NCBI GenBank assembly: GCA_017621085.1
Contig: JAGATW010000112.1
Coordinates: 1 to 44,805 of the forward strand
Reading direction: 5' to 3'
From: Clostridia bacterium
GTDB taxonomy: Bacteria; Bacillota; Clostridia; Oscillospirales; CAG-272
DNA: 44,805 bases
Under the pieces are notes generated by a model. That model did not search any database and was not told the origin of the DNA. It saw nothing but the letters and a program-made list of their open reading frames with translations. Shown here piece after piece: positions 16,958 to 25,078 of the stretch. Position 1 is the stretch's first letter, and each line of letters begins with the position of its first letter. The translations under genes and the position numbers were made by a program.

Positions 16958-18216
16958 ATTTTGTCCCCTCTTAAATCATAGTTCAGCCACAAAACACTAT
17001 ACCTGTCCTTTAGGTCCTTTGCGTATTTAATGGCAGTATTAATTTTATCTTGTCCGTAAAGAGAATAAAACTCGTTTATATCAAGACCCACAAGCTTGAT
17101 AATTTCATTGATTTTTTCGGAGCTTGGCATTTCGGAAAGAATTGCTTTAATTTCCTTTTCATAAAAGTAATAAATAAGCCCTCTTTCCTTTTTGTAGCTT
17201 TCTACCTTGTCCTGTAGTGCAATACAGCCATCTGCAACAATGCCATATGATTCTTTAATGTCATTTTCATAATCAGCCCTATTAGGTATAAACTGACCTC
17301 CGTCAAAATTAAGAGAAAGAAGCTCCTCTCTTATTTTTGCAGTAACATAGGTTGAGTAAAAAACATCAATTCCGTGTGGGAAATAAGGCTCGTTTTTAAC
17401 AATGCCTGTAATTTCAAAAAAGTGTGATAAGTGATGCTCGCTACCGGAGGCAGGACGTGAGTTCCCTAAAAAGCTCATCATAATGCCAACAACCATAAGC
17501 GCCTTAGTTACAGCCTCAATGCTTTTTTTGTCGCGCTTAAGTATTCCGTCTGCTACCTTTAAGGTTTCATCAATCATTTCATAGGTTGTATTGTAAATAT
17601 AGTCGCAGAAAAATTCACGGGTAACTAAGGTTGAAAGCTTCCAGTCATTAAGAGCAGAATACTTACCAATAATATCGCCAAAGCCTGCCTTAATCATTTC
17701 TAAGGGCGCATTACATAAAACATCGGTGTCTGCAACAATAGCACAAGGCAAGCCCGCAGGGACCGTTTCCTTCATTCCCTTTAAAATCATGGCAGCACCG
17801 CTTGATGCGTATCCGTCCATAGATGGTGCAGTAGCTACCACCATATAAGGGATTTTATTAAAAAAGGAAACATACTTGCAAAGGTCTTGTATAACTCCTG
17901 AGCCAATTCCGATTATTAAATCAATGCCATCAAGATTATTTTCAACAGTGTTAATTGCATCCTCGTTTGGAATAAGCACAGCCTTGCCTGTAAATATAAC
18001 CCTTTTAATATTCTTGCCACTTAATGCTTTTTCAGTCTTTTCTCCTGCAACTCCAAAGGTATTTTCATCAGCTACCAACAAAATATTACCGTAGTCCTTG
18101 CAAAGACCTGTAAGATGGGAAATAGCCCCACTCTCCACATAAATATATTCAATAGGACAGGTGTGTGTCTTACCACAAGCACACTTAACACCCTTTAGCA
18201 TTTCATTAATGTCCAT
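16954..18216 (-). CDS. egsA: sn-Glycerol-1-phosphate dehydrogenase (AraM/EgsA)
   Basis: The 420-residue protein belongs to the iron-containing-alcohol-dehydrogenase superfamily, G1PDH branch, which interconverts dihydroxyacetone phosphate and sn-glycerol-1-phosphate. Visible motifs are the dinucleotide turn GIGSGVIQD (103-111), ATAPSMDGYASSGAA (129-142), GFGDIIGKYSALNDWKL (178-194) and the metal site GSEHHLSHFFE. A short cysteine-rich N-terminus (CACGKTHTC) may bind metal. The length is slightly above AraM. It heads the operon with a consensus promoter (18247-18275) and GAGG before the ATG. In bacteria G1P is rare, mainly known from heptaprenylglyceryl-phosphate synthesis. Confidence 0.9.
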   Translation of the reverse strand: MDINEMLKGVKCACGKTHTCPIEYIYVESGAISHLTGLCKDYGNILLVADENTFGVAGEKTEKALSGKNIKRVIFTGKAVLIPNEDAINTVENNLDGIDLIIGIGSGVIQDLCKYVSFFNKIPYMVVATAPSMDGYASSGAAMILKGMKETVPAGLPCAIVADTDVLCNAPLEMIKAGFGDIIGKYSALNDWKLSTLVTREFFCDYIYNTTYEMIDETLKVADGILKRDKKSIEAVTKALMVVGIMMSFLGNSRPASGSEHHLSHFFEITGIVKNEPYFPHGIDVFYSTYVTAKIREELLSLNFDGGQFIPNRADYENDIKESYGIVADGCIALQDKVESYKKERGLIYYFYEKEIKAILSEMPSSEKINEIIKLVGLDINEFYSLYGQDKINTAIKYAKDLKDRYSVLWLNYDLRGDKI

Positions 18217-18222
18217 AGAATT

Positions 18223-18252
18223 ACCTCACAAAAGTATATTTACTTAATTATA
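18223..18252 (-). repeat. Leader sequence shared with the fucosidase gene
   Basis: On the minus strand the stretch from the TATAAT box through ATACTTTTGTGAGGT is nearly the same as at 40315-40343 upstream of the GH29 gene, including 15 identical bases in a row at the ribosome site. Confidence 0.6.
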
Positions 18253-18275
18253 AAACAAAATGTTGCTTTATTCAA
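18247..18275 (-). promoter_or_regulatory. Sigma-A promoter of egsA operon
   Basis: On the minus strand TTGAAT (18270-18275) and TATAAT (18247-18252) are 17 bases apart. Confidence 0.78.
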
Positions 18276-18401
18276 GGCTTTATGCTGCAATAATTAAAAA
18301 CTTTTTGGAGAAAGTATGAAACCTAAAATTTTAATTTTAGAAAATCAACACAAGAAAACTACACGAATATTTCATATATCTTTGCAAAAGTTAAATCAAA
18401 C

Positions 18402-18430
18402 GCCGAGAGCAACCAGCTGGCACTCTCGGC
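18402..18430 (-). terminator. Likely terminator of the sigma-factor gene
   Basis: GCCGAGAG and CTCTCGGC form a GC-rich eight-pair stem with a 13-base loop, 12 bases past the stop. The U tract on the minus strand is interrupted (GTTTGATTTAACTTTT). No gene is seen between here and 18217. Confidence 0.6.
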
Positions 18431-18441
18431 AATGTGTTTTG

Positions 18442-20103
18442 TTAATTTGGAAAAATAATTGTTGTAAGAGCTTTTTTCTGTTCTTCCGTTGGCAGAGCCA
18501 GCTTGCCATTGCTCAAAAGAGCAACAATGCAATGAAGCAAAAACCAACCATCAGCGTGAAAAATAAATTGCAACTCGTATTCTTTAACTTTTCGAAGATG
18601 AGATGGAACAGAGCTTAACACTGCCTCGATATATGGTGCTTTGATGTTATCAAATTCATTTTTATATTTTTCTTTGATTTTTTCACCAATTGTAAGAAGC
18701 TTTTGAAGAATTTCTTTGTTTCTTAAAACCATAATTTGCCAAGCGGTCTTGAAAAAGCCATCATAATCCCCCCAAGTTTTAATATACCCTCGTTCGGAAA
18801 GCCATGCATAATCCTCTTTTGAAAGAAGAAATTCCTCCTCGTGCTCGTATAATGAAAGAATACGCTTTGCCACCTCGTGCTCGTATTGATTAACACCAAT
18901 GCGTCGCCCCGACCATTCGGTGTCGATCTTCCAAAGAGTATAGTGTGCGTTCGCGTTATAGTATGGTCCACACCAATCTCTCATGCAAACATAATCGCTA
19001 GGCAAATTTAAAGCTTTTGGTTCGATGGTAGCATGGGTAATATTATGTCCTCCGTCGGGACGAACAGTGGCAACCTCTTCAAAGCTAATCGTATTATTTA
19101 AGAATTTTTCTCCAGATACAGCAGCAATATATGGTATGAGCGACCACAACATAAAATTTTTATCTCTAAGTGGATTTTCATTCGTAGAATTGGGAAGCAT
19201 TTGATTGCAGAAAATATTTTCATCATCCAAAATACCACTGTTTATTAGCTCGTCATAAAGCTCGTTGGCAAACAATTCTGCCGCCTTTTTATACATTGCG
19301 TCCTGCATTACCAAAAGCTCCACTGTCGGCTCGTCTATTATAAAATTGGAGATATACTTACCCTTAACCTGCTTTAAAAATCCGTATTCCTCCAAAAAAT
19401 CAACCTCAGTTTCTACATACACGGGAGAGACGCCAAGATTATCTGCAATTTCATTAATCGTCTTTGCTTCATTTCGTATACAATAGCAAATGTTTTGTGA
19501 AAGAGCAGAACGTAAAAACTCATCAGTGGATTTAGTTCCAATAGAACCACTAATACCAACTGAAGAGAATTTAATTGGATTAAACTTTAGTTCACTTGTT
19601 TTTCTCATAGTATTCATACCTCGTTTCAATTCTTTTTTTGCTTCAAACAAGTGCCACTTGACTGTACCGAGAGGGACATTTAAATTCTTAGCAATGTCAG
19701 CTTGCTTGCAATGCTCAAAATAATATGCAATTACTATCTTGCGTTGTAGCTTTGAAAGATAAGCTATTTCGCTTTGCAATCTATGGATTGCATCAGCATT
19801 ATAATCATCATCAAAATTAGAATTAGAATCAGCAATTATCTCTGCCACCTCATCAATGGGAATGCCTATAAAACTTTTTGTAGCATCTCGATAGTAATTA
19901 CTGAGTGTATTATGAGCAATTGTCCAAATGAATTTGTTAATATCCCCTATATCGTCTTTAATTAAGAGCGCTCGAAACGCCTTTAACACTACATCCTGGG
20001 ATAAATCCTCGGCGTCGTGAGCGTTTTTGCAACTTTTTAGTGCGAAGCCGAAGATTGGCTTAAGATATTCAGTTATGATTTTTTCAGCATTTTGTCTGTT
20101 CAC
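18442..20103 (-). CDS. ECF sigma factor with long C-terminal extension
   Basis: The first 170 residues are an ECF sigma factor: region 2 (AHDAEDLSQDVVLKAFRAL, 28-46) and region 4 (LSKLQRKIVIAYYFEHCK to GTVKWHLFEAKKELKRG, 116-162). A winged-helix segment of about 60 residues follows (ICYCIRNEAKTINEIADNLG to GFLKQVKGKYIS, 205-252). After it comes about 290 residues of unrecognised sequence rich in aromatic residues, ending with a C-terminal hydrophobic stretch (FIFHADGWFLLHCIVALL). Total length is 553, three times a minimal ECF factor. The extension probably senses a signal in place of a separate anti-sigma, since no anti-sigma gene is adjacent. The start is a GTG with GAGG upstream. Confidence 0.85.
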   Translation of the reverse strand: MNRQNAEKIITEYLKPIFGFALKSCKNAHDAEDLSQDVVLKAFRALLIKDDIGDINKFIWTIAHNTLSNYYRDATKSFIGIPIDEVAEIIADSNSNFDDDYNADAIHRLQSEIAYLSKLQRKIVIAYYFEHCKQADIAKNLNVPLGTVKWHLFEAKKELKRGMNTMRKTSELKFNPIKFSSVGISGSIGTKSTDEFLRSALSQNICYCIRNEAKTINEIADNLGVSPVYVETEVDFLEEYGFLKQVKGKYISNFIIDEPTVELLVMQDAMYKKAAELFANELYDELINSGILDDENIFCNQMLPNSTNENPLRDKNFMLWSLIPYIAAVSGEKFLNNTISFEEVATVRPDGGHNITHATIEPKALNLPSDYVCMRDWCGPYYNANAHYTLWKIDTEWSGRRIGVNQYEHEVAKRILSLYEHEEEFLLSKEDYAWLSERGYIKTWGDYDGFFKTAWQIMVLRNKEILQKLLTIGEKIKEKYKNEFDNIKAPYIEAVLSSVPSHLRKVKEYELQFIFHADGWFLLHCIVALLSNGKLALPTEEQKKALTTIIFPN

Positions 20104-20133
20104 TTGTTTGTACCTCGTTGAAAGCTTTCATTC

Positions 20134-20165
20134 ATATAGACACGGATTTTACAAAAGGTTGGAAC
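20134..20165 (-). promoter_or_regulatory. Possible ECF-type promoter of the extended sigma gene
   Basis: On the minus strand CAACCTTTTGTAAAATC is followed by CGTGTCTATATG, which resembles an AAC-type -35 and a CGTC-type -10 used by ECF factors. This could allow self-activation. No good sigma-A promoter is seen nearby. Confidence 0.3.
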
Positions 20166-20269
20166 TTTTTTAAATTATATCATAAATTTTTCAATTAGTC
20201 CATATACAAGCATTTGACTTTACAATTATAGAGGATAGCCTTACGACTTGTACAATATTTTTTCATTTG

Positions 20270-20298
20270 TTGCCAAAATTCGACCTTAATCATACTAT
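20270..20298 (+). promoter_or_regulatory. Sigma-A promoter of the DUF11 gene
   Basis: TTGCCA (20270-20275) and TACTAT (20293-20298) are 17 bases apart. Confidence 0.6.
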
Positions 20299-20304
20299 GA
20301 TAAA

Positions 20305-20320
20305 GGAGAGAATACTCTCC
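20305..20320 (+). promoter_or_regulatory. Leader hairpin before the DUF11 gene
   Basis: GGAGAG and CTCTCC pair around AATA a few bases after the expected transcript start. A weaker AAAGGA lies between it and the ATG. It may stabilise the mRNA 5' end or hide a ribosome site. Confidence 0.4.
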
Positions 20321-20338
20321 AAGAAAGGAATTAATTAA

Positions 20339-21175
20339 ATGGCTCAGTTTACTAATCAAGCAACTCTTACCTATGGTAATGTGGTAACAAGCTCTAACGT
20401 TGCCACAGGTGAGATAGTTACTGTTTTGTCTGCAACAAAGACAGCAATAAGAAGAGAGTATAGCCAAGGCTCAAACGTTGCTTATGTAATAAATATCGTT
20501 AACTCAGGTGCAACAGCAGTTACAGATTTAACAGTTAACGATAATTTAGGCGAGTACGAATTTGGCGTTGGTACTCTTGTGCCACTTGACTACATTGATG
20601 GCACACTTTTGTATTTCTTAGATGGCGTACCACAGCCTGCCCCCACAGTATCAACCGATAATGGCTTAACTGTTACAGGTGTTTCAGTCCCTGCAAACGG
20701 CAATGCCCTTTTGGTTTACGAGGCAAATGTAAATGGCTATGCGCCATTAAACGAGGATGGAACTATTATAAATACAGTTACAATTACAGGAGATTGTGCA
20801 AACGTAGTGGCAAGTGAAACAATTAATGCTATTTCACAGCCGCAAATTACAATTACTAAGTCGATTTCACCTGTGCCCGTTGCCTGTGGAGATAGAGTAA
20901 CCTATACCTTCCAAATCCAAAATACAGGCACAAGCCCACTTGTAGCAACTGATAACGCAGTTGTAAGAGATATATTTAGCCCTGTCTTAAGTGACGTTGT
21001 AGCTACCTTAAATGGCGCGCCCGTTGATTTTACTTATAATGAAACAACAGGCGAATTTGCAACAGCCCAAGGTGCTATAACAGTCCCTGGGGCAACCTAT
21101 ACCCAAGACCTAACAACAGGCCTTTGGAGCATAACCCCGGGTAGTGCCACCCTTGTTGTCACAGGCACAATTTAA
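20339..21175 (+). CDS. DUF11-repeat protein without signal peptide
   Basis: The 278 residues hold two DUF11-type immunoglobulin-like units. The first has SQGSNVAYVINIVNSGATAV and DNLGEYEFG (about 35-75); the second has KSISPVPVACGDRVTYTF and IQNTGTSPLVATDNAVVRDI (about 175-220). DUF11 units are usually seen in surface proteins, yet there is no signal peptide, sorting motif or membrane segment. The N-terminus AQFTNQATLTYGN resembles a recurring Clostridia family of unknown role. The gene is single, with its own promoter and terminator, divergent from the extended sigma factor. It may be an abundant structural or spore-associated protein, but that is only a guess. Confidence 0.8.
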   Translation: MAQFTNQATLTYGNVVTSSNVATGEIVTVLSATKTAIRREYSQGSNVAYVINIVNSGATAVTDLTVNDNLGEYEFGVGTLVPLDYIDGTLLYFLDGVPQPAPTVSTDNGLTVTGVSVPANGNALLVYEANVNGYAPLNEDGTIINTVTITGDCANVVASETINAISQPQITITKSISPVPVACGDRVTYTFQIQNTGTSPLVATDNAVVRDIFSPVLSDVVATLNGAPVDFTYNETTGEFATAQGAITVPGATYTQDLTTGLWSITPGSATLVVTGTI

Positions 21176-21184
21176 TTTTGTTAA

Positions 21185-21224
21185 AAATCACTCCTTACCC
21201 AAAAGGTATGGAGTGATTTCTTTT
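21185..21224 (+). terminator. Terminator of the DUF11 gene
   Basis: AAATCACTCC and GGAGTGATTT pair, with an inner TACC/GGTA stem, followed by TCTTTT. Confidence 0.85.
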
Positions 21225-21233
21225 AAAATATAA

Positions 21234-21262
21234 TTGAAAAATCATACAAGCTATGATATAAT
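21234..21262 (+). promoter_or_regulatory. Sigma-A promoter of the GH36 gene
   Basis: TTGAAA (21234-21239) and TATAAT (21257-21262) are 17 bases apart. Confidence 0.75.
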
Positions 21263-21298
21263 TTGTATATCTAACAAATACAAAGGGCTGGTATTAAA

Positions 21299-23014
21299 AT
21301 GAACTTTAAAACAGAAACAAAAAATCCTATAAAATCACAGGAAATAAAGGAAATTAAGAGTGGCGAGATAAGTGAATATCTTGTTAAAATAGAATTTGAT
21401 GGCAAGGTCTCTCCAAGTAAATATTCTATAATTTGGGAAGAGGAGCAAATTGATATTCTCGGATTTTGGTCATCCCTAACAGGCACACATCATATCATAA
21501 GCCCTGATTGGAATATGAGAAGGGAAGAGAGCAGAACAGCATCATGTATGCCTCTTATAGCTCTTTTCAGCAAATCAAGTGATAATAAAGTAACAGTTGC
21601 ATTATCTGACCCATCAAGCCCATCTTCATTAATGGCAGGAGTAGTAGAGGAGAATGGCTGTGTAAAAATTCAAGTAGATTTATTTTCTCAGCTTTGCCCT
21701 GCAATTACAGAATATGAGGTAATTATAAGAATAGATAAAAGAAAGCTACCACTTTATCAGTGCATAAAGGATACAAGAAAATGGTGGGGTAGTCTGGGTT
21801 ATGAGTGTGCATATACACCTGAATACGCAAAGCTACCAATGTATTCAACCTGGTATAGCTTTCATCAACATACAATCCCCGAGGAAATTATTTACGAATG
21901 TAAAATTGCCAAAGAGTACGGAATGGATACTGTAATAGTTGATGATGGCTGGCAAACTGACGATAATTCAAGAGGCTACGCCTTTTGTGGAGATTGGCAG
22001 GTATGTGAAGCAAAAATACCTGATATGAAGAGCTTTGTTGATAGAATACACGACCTGGGAATGAAATTTATGATATGGTTTTCCGTACCGTTTGTTGGCT
22101 TCGAGAGTAAAAACTATCAGCGATTTAAGGGTATGTATCTAAACACAAGAGAAAATGCACGTGCGTCTGTCCTTGACCCAAGATTTAAGGAGGTTCGTGA
22201 CTATTTAACAGATATATACGCAAATAGCGTTGAAAAATATGGCTGGGACGGATTAAAATTAGACTTTATTGATAGCTTTTGCCTAAGTGAAACAAGCTCA
22301 CAGAATTTTGAAAAAATGGATACTGTATCCGTAGAAGAGGGCTTACAAATGCTTTTGTCCGAGACTATGGAAAAGCTAACAAAAATCAACCCCGACATAA
22401 TGATAGAGTTCCGTCAATCCTATGTAGGTCCTGCAATAGCTAAGTATGGAAACATATTTAGAGTTGGTGACTGCCCAAATGATGCAATTAATAACAGAGT
22501 TCAGTCCTTGAACCTTCGCCTAACCTCAGATACAACAGCTGTTCATAGCGATATGATAATGTGGAATAATAATGACACAAACGAAAGCGTTTTGTATCAG
22601 CTCTTAGCCGTTATGTTTGCAGTTCCGCAAATATCCGTTCGCTTTGATAACATAACAAGTGACCACAAAAAAATCCTTGCAAATTACTTGAATTTCTGGA
22701 AAGAGCACAGAGATATTTTATTAAACGGAGAGCTAACCGTACAGGATATAGATGCTAACTATTCTATGGCGCAAAGCAAAAAAGACGGACAGAGTGTCGC
22801 TGTTTTGTATCAAAATGTAGTAAAGGTAGTTGAAAATAGTAGTTGCGAATATGTATTTAACTCAACAGGCAAGGACGGAATTTACATAGATACAACTGAA
22901 AACAAAAAATACGAAATTTACGACATTTTTGGCAACAACTACTCAAATGGCGACCTTACCAAGGGAACAACTAAGCTAAATGTAAAGAATTGCGAAATGG
23001 TAAAAATATTCTAA
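21299..23014 (+). CDS. GH36-type alpha-galactosidase
   Basis: The 571 residues match clan GH-D enzymes: a beta-sandwich N-domain, a barrel with TVIVDDGWQTDD (211-222), MKFMIWFSVPFVGFES, the likely nucleophile D322 in GLKLDFIDSF and a probable acid/base in VGDCPND (D391 or D395). The usual GH36 CSSGGGR motif is replaced by FRQSYVGPAIAKYG, as in divergent GH36 subgroups, so the exact substrate (alpha-galactoside or another alpha-sugar) is uncertain. The protein is shorter than classic 720-residue bacterial GH36 enzymes. No signal peptide, so it is intracellular. It is a single-gene unit with promoter and terminator. Confidence 0.82.
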   Translation: MNFKTETKNPIKSQEIKEIKSGEISEYLVKIEFDGKVSPSKYSIIWEEEQIDILGFWSSLTGTHHIISPDWNMRREESRTASCMPLIALFSKSSDNKVTVALSDPSSPSSLMAGVVEENGCVKIQVDLFSQLCPAITEYEVIIRIDKRKLPLYQCIKDTRKWWGSLGYECAYTPEYAKLPMYSTWYSFHQHTIPEEIIYECKIAKEYGMDTVIVDDGWQTDDNSRGYAFCGDWQVCEAKIPDMKSFVDRIHDLGMKFMIWFSVPFVGFESKNYQRFKGMYLNTRENARASVLDPRFKEVRDYLTDIYANSVEKYGWDGLKLDFIDSFCLSETSSQNFEKMDTVSVEEGLQMLLSETMEKLTKINPDIMIEFRQSYVGPAIAKYGNIFRVGDCPNDAINNRVQSLNLRLTSDTTAVHSDMIMWNNNDTNESVLYQLLAVMFAVPQISVRFDNITSDHKKILANYLNFWKEHRDILLNGELTVQDIDANYSMAQSKKDGQSVAVLYQNVVKVVENSSCEYVFNSTGKDGIYIDTTENKKYEIYDIFGNNYSNGDLTKGTTKLNVKNCEMVKIF

Positions 23015-23058
23015 AAGCAAATCACCTGTTTAGTAAAAAAACGAACAGGTGATGCTTT
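23014..23058 (+). terminator. Terminator of the GH36 gene
   Basis: AAAGCAAATCACCTGTT pairs with AACAGGTGATGCTTT (one bulge), followed by GTTATATT. Confidence 0.8.
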
Positions 23059-23079
23059 GTTATATTGTCGTTTGGAATG

Positions 23080-23359
23080 TTAGCCTTACGGAAATCGAAC
23101 CCATTTGGTTTGAAATGGAAAATAGCTTGCCTAACTGTGTTAAAAAAGCTTGACAATTTATTAATTGCCTGCACTTTTTCGCCTTGTTATCCAACCTATT
23201 TTCTCATTTGAAACTGCTAGCATCTCCGAACGAATAAATCCGTATAGGATTTTTTCGAGCTTTGGCGCAGACAGTTAGAAAACTTTCAAGGCAAAGGTCG
23301 GACAAAGGCTCACGGATTTATCGTTCCGAGACAAATGGGTTCGATTCCCGTAAGGCTAA
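23080..23359. other. Structured noncoding element with 28-bp terminal inverted repeats
   Basis: No open frame of note. The ends 23080-23107 and 23332-23359 are inverted repeats of 28 bp with one mismatch. The right end reads GGGTTCGATTCCC then GTAAGGCTAA, which looks like a tRNA T arm plus acceptor strand. Inside, 23224-23243 pairs with 23312-23330 with one bulge (CCGAACGAATAAATCCG type). CTAACTGT (23131-23138) pairs with ACAGTTAG (23271-23278), crossing the previous helix like a pseudoknot. It could be a nonautonomous mobile element (MITE) or a structured RNA. No target-site duplication is clear. Confidence 0.6.
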
Positions 23360-23413
23360 GCTTTAAAATTCCTACAATTATTATTAAAATACCCAAAAAA
23401 TTCAAATTTACTA

Positions 23414-23442
23414 TTGAAATTTTGACAAAAATATAGTATTAT
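23414..23442 (+). promoter_or_regulatory. Sigma-A promoter of the secreted beta-helix gene
   Basis: TTGAAA (23414-23419) and TATTAT (23437-23442) are 17 bases apart. A TTGACA at 23422 has no -10 at proper spacing. Confidence 0.65.
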
Positions 23443-23474
23443 ATACTTGAATAGATTTTTTGGAGGAAGACCTT

Positions 23475-24923
23475 ATGAAAAAAATATTAATATTGATTAC
23501 ATCTTTAATCGTACTTGTGGCTTTATGCGCAACATCCGTATTCGCAGAAGCTATTAGCGAGGAAGATATTCAAATTGACAAAGACGGAGACAACATTAAA
23601 TATACTATTGATGTAGAAACTCTCTTTGGCTCAAAAGCAGTTGCCAAGGTTGGCGATGTTGAGTATGAAGACTTACAGGAGGCAATTGATGCAGCACCGG
23701 TAGGTGGCACAGTTACCCTTTTAAAGGATATAGCTGTTGAGTCTAATCTCAGTAATGCAGCAAAGGGACTTTTCAATATCAATAGCGATGACGATATCAC
23801 TCTTGATTTGAACGGAAAGACAATAACTGTTACCGATAATTCAGCCGGTAACTTTATAGTGTTCTATAGCTATGGTAATTTCACAATCAAAAACGGTACT
23901 GTTAATTTAACATCTACAATTGACCGTGAATGGAATGCTCAATCCACCATTATTTTAAACCGTGGTGGCAACCTTGTTGTAGAAAGTGGTACATATTCTC
24001 ACTTGGGTGGCACTGATATGGCTATTACTTTTGATAATAGTGCTAACAGCTTTGGTGATGCTTATGCAACAATTAATGGTGGTGAAATTACAAGTACATA
24101 CACAGCTATCCGTATGCGTATGGCTAATCCGGATTTGAATGGTAATCCCGGTAATGGTGTTTCTTACCTTACAATCAACGGTGGTACAATCAATGGTAGT
24201 TCAAGAGGTGTTTGGGGACAAATTACAGATGCTTCTTCAAAGGATATGGGTGCTCTTGACATTACAGGTGGTACAATTAGCGGTGGAAATGATGCGATTA
24301 GAATGACGACCGATGAACATGAAAATATTGATGTTGCAATCTCAGGCACAGCAGTAATTGATGGTAGAATCACAGGCGAAGCTGCTGACTTTAACATTAC
24401 AGGCGGTACATTTACAACGGAAATTCCTCTTGATTTATTCGCTGATGGCTTTATTGCAACTAAGAATGAAGATGGCACATATGGTGCTAAAATAATCGGC
24501 GCAAGCGATATATTTACTCATTTCTACGGTTATTCATACTATATTGATCCAAACACTAATAAGGCAAGCGTCGCTATTGGCTTTGATTTTAAAGAGGATG
24601 TCTTTGTATCATATTGTAAGGGACAGGGTGTTGAAACTTATGATATTGGTTGCGCATTCGGTGTAGAAACAATTAGCCAAACAATTTCCTTTGAAGTTAT
24701 AGAAGGCTATACTTCATATAAGATATTTAATGCCAAGATTAGTGGAATTAATCCAGAAGACGAAAGACACATTAAGTTGAACCTTGCTATGGCATTGTAT
24801 GTTCAATTCGGTGATGGTGAAAAACAGTACGTAGCAGAGAAAGATGGTGTAATCCAATTCGTTACTGCAGAAAATGTACCTACTATAACCTTTAACTCAC
24901 TAAAGAATTCTCAAGCTAATTAA
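23475..24923 (+). CDS. Secreted beta-helix protein with C-terminal module
   Basis: The protein opens with a signal peptide (basic MKK, hydrophobic core, likely cleavage after VFA at residue 24). Residues 50-330 carry beta-helix-like repeats with many glycines and asparagines (LTINGGTINGSSRG, LDITGGTISGGND, FNITGGTF), of the kind seen in adhesins and polysaccharide-binding proteins. The last 135 residues form a separate module (GYSYYIDPNT, YDIGCAFGVE, FNAKISGI) that also ends the protein at 29717-31438. No sorting motif is visible. The ATG at 23475 follows GGAGGA by seven bases; the frame also opens at 23460. The function is probably at the cell surface or released. Confidence 0.8.
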   Translation: MKKILILITSLIVLVALCATSVFAEAISEEDIQIDKDGDNIKYTIDVETLFGSKAVAKVGDVEYEDLQEAIDAAPVGGTVTLLKDIAVESNLSNAAKGLFNINSDDDITLDLNGKTITVTDNSAGNFIVFYSYGNFTIKNGTVNLTSTIDREWNAQSTIILNRGGNLVVESGTYSHLGGTDMAITFDNSANSFGDAYATINGGEITSTYTAIRMRMANPDLNGNPGNGVSYLTINGGTINGSSRGVWGQITDASSKDMGALDITGGTISGGNDAIRMTTDEHENIDVAISGTAVIDGRITGEAADFNITGGTFTTEIPLDLFADGFIATKNEDGTYGAKIIGASDIFTHFYGYSYYIDPNTNKASVAIGFDFKEDVFVSYCKGQGVETYDIGCAFGVETISQTISFEVIEGYTSYKIFNAKISGINPEDERHIKLNLAMALYVQFGDGEKQYVAEKDGVIQFVTAENVPTITFNSLKNSQAN

Positions 24924-24934
24924 AACACAAATTA

Positions 24935-24976
24935 AAGCAGATTTTTTAAAGCAGTCTTTAAAAAATCTGCTTCTTA
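24935..24976 (+). terminator. Terminator of the beta-helix gene
   Basis: AAGCAGATTTTTTAAA and TTTAAAAAATCTGCTT form a 16-pair stem with a six-base loop. Confidence 0.85.
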
Positions 24977-25003
24977 TTTACAAAAGGTAGTCTAACTCTT
25001 TTA

Positions 25004-25032
25004 TTGACTTTAATCAGCTTTTATGGTATAAT
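25004..25032 (+). promoter_or_regulatory. Sigma-A promoter of the ferritin gene
   Basis: TTGACT (25004-25009) and TATAAT (25027-25032) are 17 bases apart. No clear Fur or PerR box is seen. Confidence 0.8.
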
Positions 25033-25039
25033 AAAGCTG

Positions 25040-25052
25040 TAAGCGATGCTTA
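25040..25052. promoter_or_regulatory. Inverted repeat TAAGC-gat-GCTTA in the ferritin leader
   Basis: Perfect five-base arms just after the expected transcript start. The same arms with a six-base spacer lie in the GH42 leader at 25717-25734. Possible operator or 5' hairpin. Confidence 0.3.
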
Positions 25053-25078
25053 TATATAAATAAAAAGGAGAAAACAAA

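Noticed and set aside
20195-20467. Minus-strand frame over the DUF11 promoter and start
   Set aside because: It covers a promoter and the real start and has no ribosome site.
23080-23359. tmRNA or a tRNA with intron at the structured element
   Set aside because: The right end has a T-arm-like shape, but there is no CCA, no D or anticodon arm, no tag frame, and the T arm itself pairs with the left end.
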